Shown: piece after piece, positions 55,583-57,635 of the stretch | Layout of the letters: the number at the start of each line of letters is the position of its first letter | Position numbering within the stretch: position 1 is the first letter of the stretch | Assembly (NCBI GenBank): GCA_016209035.1 | Contig: JACQWX010000024.1 | Span: 1-57,635, forward strand | From: Elusimicrobiota bacterium | GTDB lineage: Bacteria; Elusimicrobiota; Elusimicrobia; UBA1565; UBA9628 | DNA length: 57,635 nt | Direction of reading: 5' to 3' | Notes under the pieces: generated by a model | Told to the model about the DNA's origin: nothing | The model's database searches: none | The model's input: only the letters and a program-made list of their open reading frames with translations | Made by a program: the position numbers and the translations under genes

Positions 55583-57139
55583 ATGTCCTTCGGCCGAAGG
55601 GCCCTGCCTCATGGCCTGGCCTTCCTCGCGGCCTTGAGCGTCGTCTTCTATCCGCGCCTCCTGGACGGCCCCGTGCCTTGGGCCCGGACCTCGGGCTGGG
55701 CCTTGCTGGTCGCGGGGCTGGCCTTTCTCGGCATCTCCTCTTTGAAGGATGCGGGGTTCTGGAGCCCTGTGCGCTGCCGCGTCGCGGCTCTCGGCGGCGT
55801 CCTTTGGGGGCTCTATCTGCTCCTGTACGCCGGACACAACGCCCCCTGGCTCCTGGACCTGGTCTTCTTCATCATCGCCGCGTGCATCCTGCTCGGCAGG
55901 CATCGGCCGGAATTCCTCATCAGCGGCGTCGGCATCCTCGGGGTGGTCGGGATCAGGCACGCGCAGAACAGGTACGCCGTCGTCTTGCTGGATATCGCTT
56001 TCCTGGCCGCGGTCCTGCGGTCCGCTCCGGCTGTCGAGGCCATGCTGGCCCGGAGCTCCGAGGAGGCGCGCTCCAGGGGTGCAGGCGAGCCGCAAGGGGG
56101 CATGAGGAAGCTGGTCCGCGTCGGGGTCCCTGCCGCGCTCTTCGTGTTCCTGGCGGTCTACGCGGTCCGGCCGACCTACCTGATGGTCAGCCCGGAGAAG
56201 CGGCGCAGGATGCTCGAGTCCCTGGCCCCGCGTGTCCCGGCGAGCGAGCCCGCGAAGCTCTCTCCTTTGGCGTCCCGCCTCCGGGAGCATGTGGTCTTCC
56301 TCGCTGGGAAGGTGGGGGAGCGGTCAGCGTATCAGCCGGACGCGGGTAAGAAGGCCAGGGACTATGTCGTGGGAGAGTTCCGTAAGGCGGGCTATGCGCC
56401 GAGGGTCCTGGAATACGACGCCGGAAGGAAGACCGATTTTGTCCGGCGGCAACATTATGCCAACGTCGAAGCCGAGCTCGGAGCCGGAGGCTCCGAGCTC
56501 GGCTGGCTGATCGGCGCCCACTTCGACACCGCGCCAGGGACGCCTGGAGCGGACGACAACGCGAGCGCCGTGGCCGTGCTCCTGGAGACGGCCCGACTGC
56601 TCAAGGAGCGGGCCCCGTCCAAGGGCGTGCGCTTCGTGGCATTCGACACGGAGGAGCCGCCGGCTTTCGCGACCCGGGACATGGGCAGCTACCGCTATGC
56701 CAAGCGCCTTCAAGCCGAAGGCGTCAAGGTCCGGGGCGTCATCATCCTCGAGATGCTCGGGTACTTCAACGACAAGCCCCGCTCCCAACTCCATCCGCCC
56801 ATCTTGGAGCTGTTCTATCCGAACCGGGGCGATTTCGTCGGGGTCGCGAGCAATCTCTCCAGCTCGGGCCTCATGGCCGGGTTCCTGCGTTCCTGGAGGA
56901 AGGAGTCCCGGTTCCCCATCGAAGGGGTCGTCTTCCCTTCCATCTTCTCCACCCTGCCCATCTCCGACCAGCTCAATTTCTGGTGGGAAGGCTACCCCGC
57001 CCTGATGCTCTCCGATTCCGCCTTCTTCCGCAACCCCCACTACCACCAGACGAGCGACACCCCGGACACGCTCGACTACGAGCGTATGGCCTCCGTGACC
57101 GAGGCCCTGGCCGAGGTCCTCGCCTCGGACCTGCGCTGA
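55583..57139 (+). CDS. Membrane-anchored M28-family metallopeptidase
   Basis: The 518 residues have about six N-terminal hydrophobic helices (residues ~8-190, the last being VGVPAALFVFLAVYAV). An extracytoplasmic M28 zinc peptidase follows: IGAHFDTAPGTPGADDNASA (His and bridging Asp ligands), VAFDTEEPPAF (catalytic Glu and Glu ligand), ILEMLGYFND (Asp/Glu ligand region) and HYHQTSDTPDTLDY (His ligand). The ligand set appears complete. AAGGAG lies 6 nt before ATG 55583. A perfect 15-bp hairpin (56471-56503) lies just ahead of the first catalytic motif. The peptide substrate is unknown. Confidence 0.88.
   Translation: MSFGRRALPHGLAFLAALSVVFYPRLLDGPVPWARTSGWALLVAGLAFLGISSLKDAGFWSPVRCRVAALGGVLWGLYLLLYAGHNAPWLLDLVFFIIAACILLGRHRPEFLISGVGILGVVGIRHAQNRYAVVLLDIAFLAAVLRSAPAVEAMLARSSEEARSRGAGEPQGGMRKLVRVGVPAALFVFLAVYAVRPTYLMVSPEKRRRMLESLAPRVPASEPAKLSPLASRLREHVVFLAGKVGERSAYQPDAGKKARDYVVGEFRKAGYAPRVLEYDAGRKTDFVRRQHYANVEAELGAGGSELGWLIGAHFDTAPGTPGADDNASAVAVLLETARLLKERAPSKGVRFVAFDTEEPPAFATRDMGSYRYAKRLQAEGVKVRGVIILEMLGYFNDKPRSQLHPPILELFYPNRGDFVGVASNLSSSGLMAGFLRSWRKESRFPIEGVVFPSIFSTLPISDQLNFWWEGYPALMLSDSAFFRNPHYHQTSDTPDTLDYERMASVTEALAEVLASDLR
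56471..56503. repeat. Perfect 15-bp hairpin in the M28 peptidase gene
   Basis: GCCGAGCTCGGAGCC (56471-56485), loop GGA, GGCTCCGAGCTCGGC (56489-56503). It encodes AELGAGGSELGW directly before the catalytic IGAHFDT. Confidence 0.8.
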
Positions 57140-57199
57140 GATGCGCTATCAGAACCGGACGAGCTCCCGGTCGCCCAGCGCGTGCAGGACCGGCTCCTG

Positions 57200-57332
57200 G
57201 TCCCGGTTCTGCCTTCGGGCCGCGGATGCCGCGCTCGATCTGGGACTGCACGTCCTCGATGCACCTTCTCAGCCAGGCGTCGCCCCCGAACGGATTCCCG
57301 AGCGGGATGTCTGTCGCTCCGTGGACGCGGTC
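57200..57332 (-). pseudogene. Possible C-terminal remnant of a REP-associated (Y1) transposase
   Basis: In the 241-bp gap after the M28 gene, one minus-strand frame reads GATDIPLGNPFGGDAWLRRC then IEDVQSQIERGIRGPKAEPG after a stop at 57335-57333. The PFGxxAWxRR...RGxRG pattern recalls the tail of RAYT-like Y1 transposases. Nothing else of the enzyme is present. This is a weak call. Confidence 0.2.
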
Positions 57333-57380
57333 TCAGCGGAAGAGCACGCGCGGCTTTCAAGGATTGGACCGCGCTTCCGC

Positions 57381-57635
57381 CTAGCCCTGCTTGACGGCCT
57401 TCATGCCCGCCTCGAAGGCATCTTCGTTGAGCGGGATGAGGGCGGCCTTGTGCTTGAGCTCCATGCGCACCGCGGTCAGGAACGAGTCCTTGGACAGGAT
57501 CTCGGTCGCGGCCTGGAGAGCGCCCAGGGCCACGATGTTCTTGACCACGAGCGAGCCTTGGTCCTTGGCGATCTGCGCGAAGGGGACCCCGTAGACCTTC
57601 TTGCCCTCGAAGGTGGGCCGGCCCGCGACCACGGA
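57381..57635 (-). CDS. 2-oxoacid:ferredoxin oxidoreductase gamma-type subunit, C-terminal part
   Basis: The frame is open to the right window edge, so the N-terminus is missing. The ~84 visible residues (YGVPFAQIAKDQGSLVVKNI, VALGALQAATEILSKDSF, ALIPLNEDAFEAGMKAVKQG) match the C-terminal half of gamma subunits of pyruvate/ketoisovalerate/indolepyruvate:ferredoxin oxidoreductases, which carry domain III of the enzyme. The specific 2-oxoacid cannot be told. It ends with TAG at 57383-57381. Confidence 0.8.
   Translation of the reverse strand, partial: SVVAGRPTFEGKKVYGVPFAQIAKDQGSLVVKNIVALGALQAATEILSKDSFLTAVRMELKHKAALIPLNEDAFEAGMKAVKQG

Overview
The window is uniformly GC-rich, with densely packed genes, many GTG/TTG starts and ATGA/GTGA overlaps. 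It has no rRNA, tRNA or CRISPR array. Gene content (fused AroK-AroB, secreted proteins whose export signals lead into Ala/Pro-rich linkers, YfhO-type and GT-C-type membrane proteins, a Pfa-type lipid synthase) suggests an uncultured Gram-negative bacterium. Elusimicrobiota or a similar deep lineage is my guess, and it is only a guess. Two genes are cut by the window ends: an M20 peptidase on the left and an oxoacid:ferredoxin oxidoreductase subunit on the right.

Layout. Positions 1-8.7 kb: a minus-strand operon in which aroE, aroC, an aroK-aroB fusion and aroQ are translationally chained between two multipass membrane proteins. Positions 8.8-15.3 kb: a secreted protein, a YfhO-like membrane protein, an SGNH hydrolase, class II aldolase (with a tandem in-frame duplication) and a ferredoxin-nitroreductase. 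Positions 15.5-24.6 kb: a frameshifted secreted ORF, a Tiki/ChaN-like protein, a dicarboxylate-type symporter, a CYTH protein, a secreted GH13 enzyme, an AAA/DUF4143 ATPase and a secreted membrane protein. Positions 24.7-44.8 kb: the main system. Positions 45-57.6 kb: an STN-domain protein, a second GH13 amylase with a glucodextranase-like tail, a secreted beta-propeller-like protein, rfbA, glgP, a caspase-like lipoprotein, IS5 and RDD remnants and a membrane-anchored M28 peptidase.

The main system is one plus-strand cluster that joins a Pfa/PUFA-type lipid synthase to a complete head-to-head hydrocarbon pathway. In order: phosphopantetheinyl transferase (PfaE-like), enoyl reductase PfaD, PfaA (KS-AT-ACP-KR-DH), a separate KS protein, a CLF-AT-DH-DH protein (PfaC-like), then OleA, OleB, OleC and OleD. 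From PfaD to OleC the genes overlap or lie 12 bp apart. The simplest reading is that a polyunsaturated or otherwise patterned acyl chain built by the Pfa enzymes is passed to OleA, condensed head to head and converted through a beta-lactone to a long-chain polyene hydrocarbon. The synthase is unusual: it has one ACP instead of a tandem array, an AT fused inside the PfaC-like protein, and a KS/CLF junction broken by a deletion and frame change.

A second theme is an unusual density of perfect or near-perfect hairpins inside coding sequence. Several recurrent families (called R1-R4 here) sit in frame in inter-domain linkers, mostly in the lipid synthase but also in unrelated membrane proteins. 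Copies keep a common loop while the stem sequence changes on both sides, as expected for REP-like structured mobile DNA. Other palindromes lie over or next to start and stop codons (aroC/aroKB, the TPR membrane protein, oleD).
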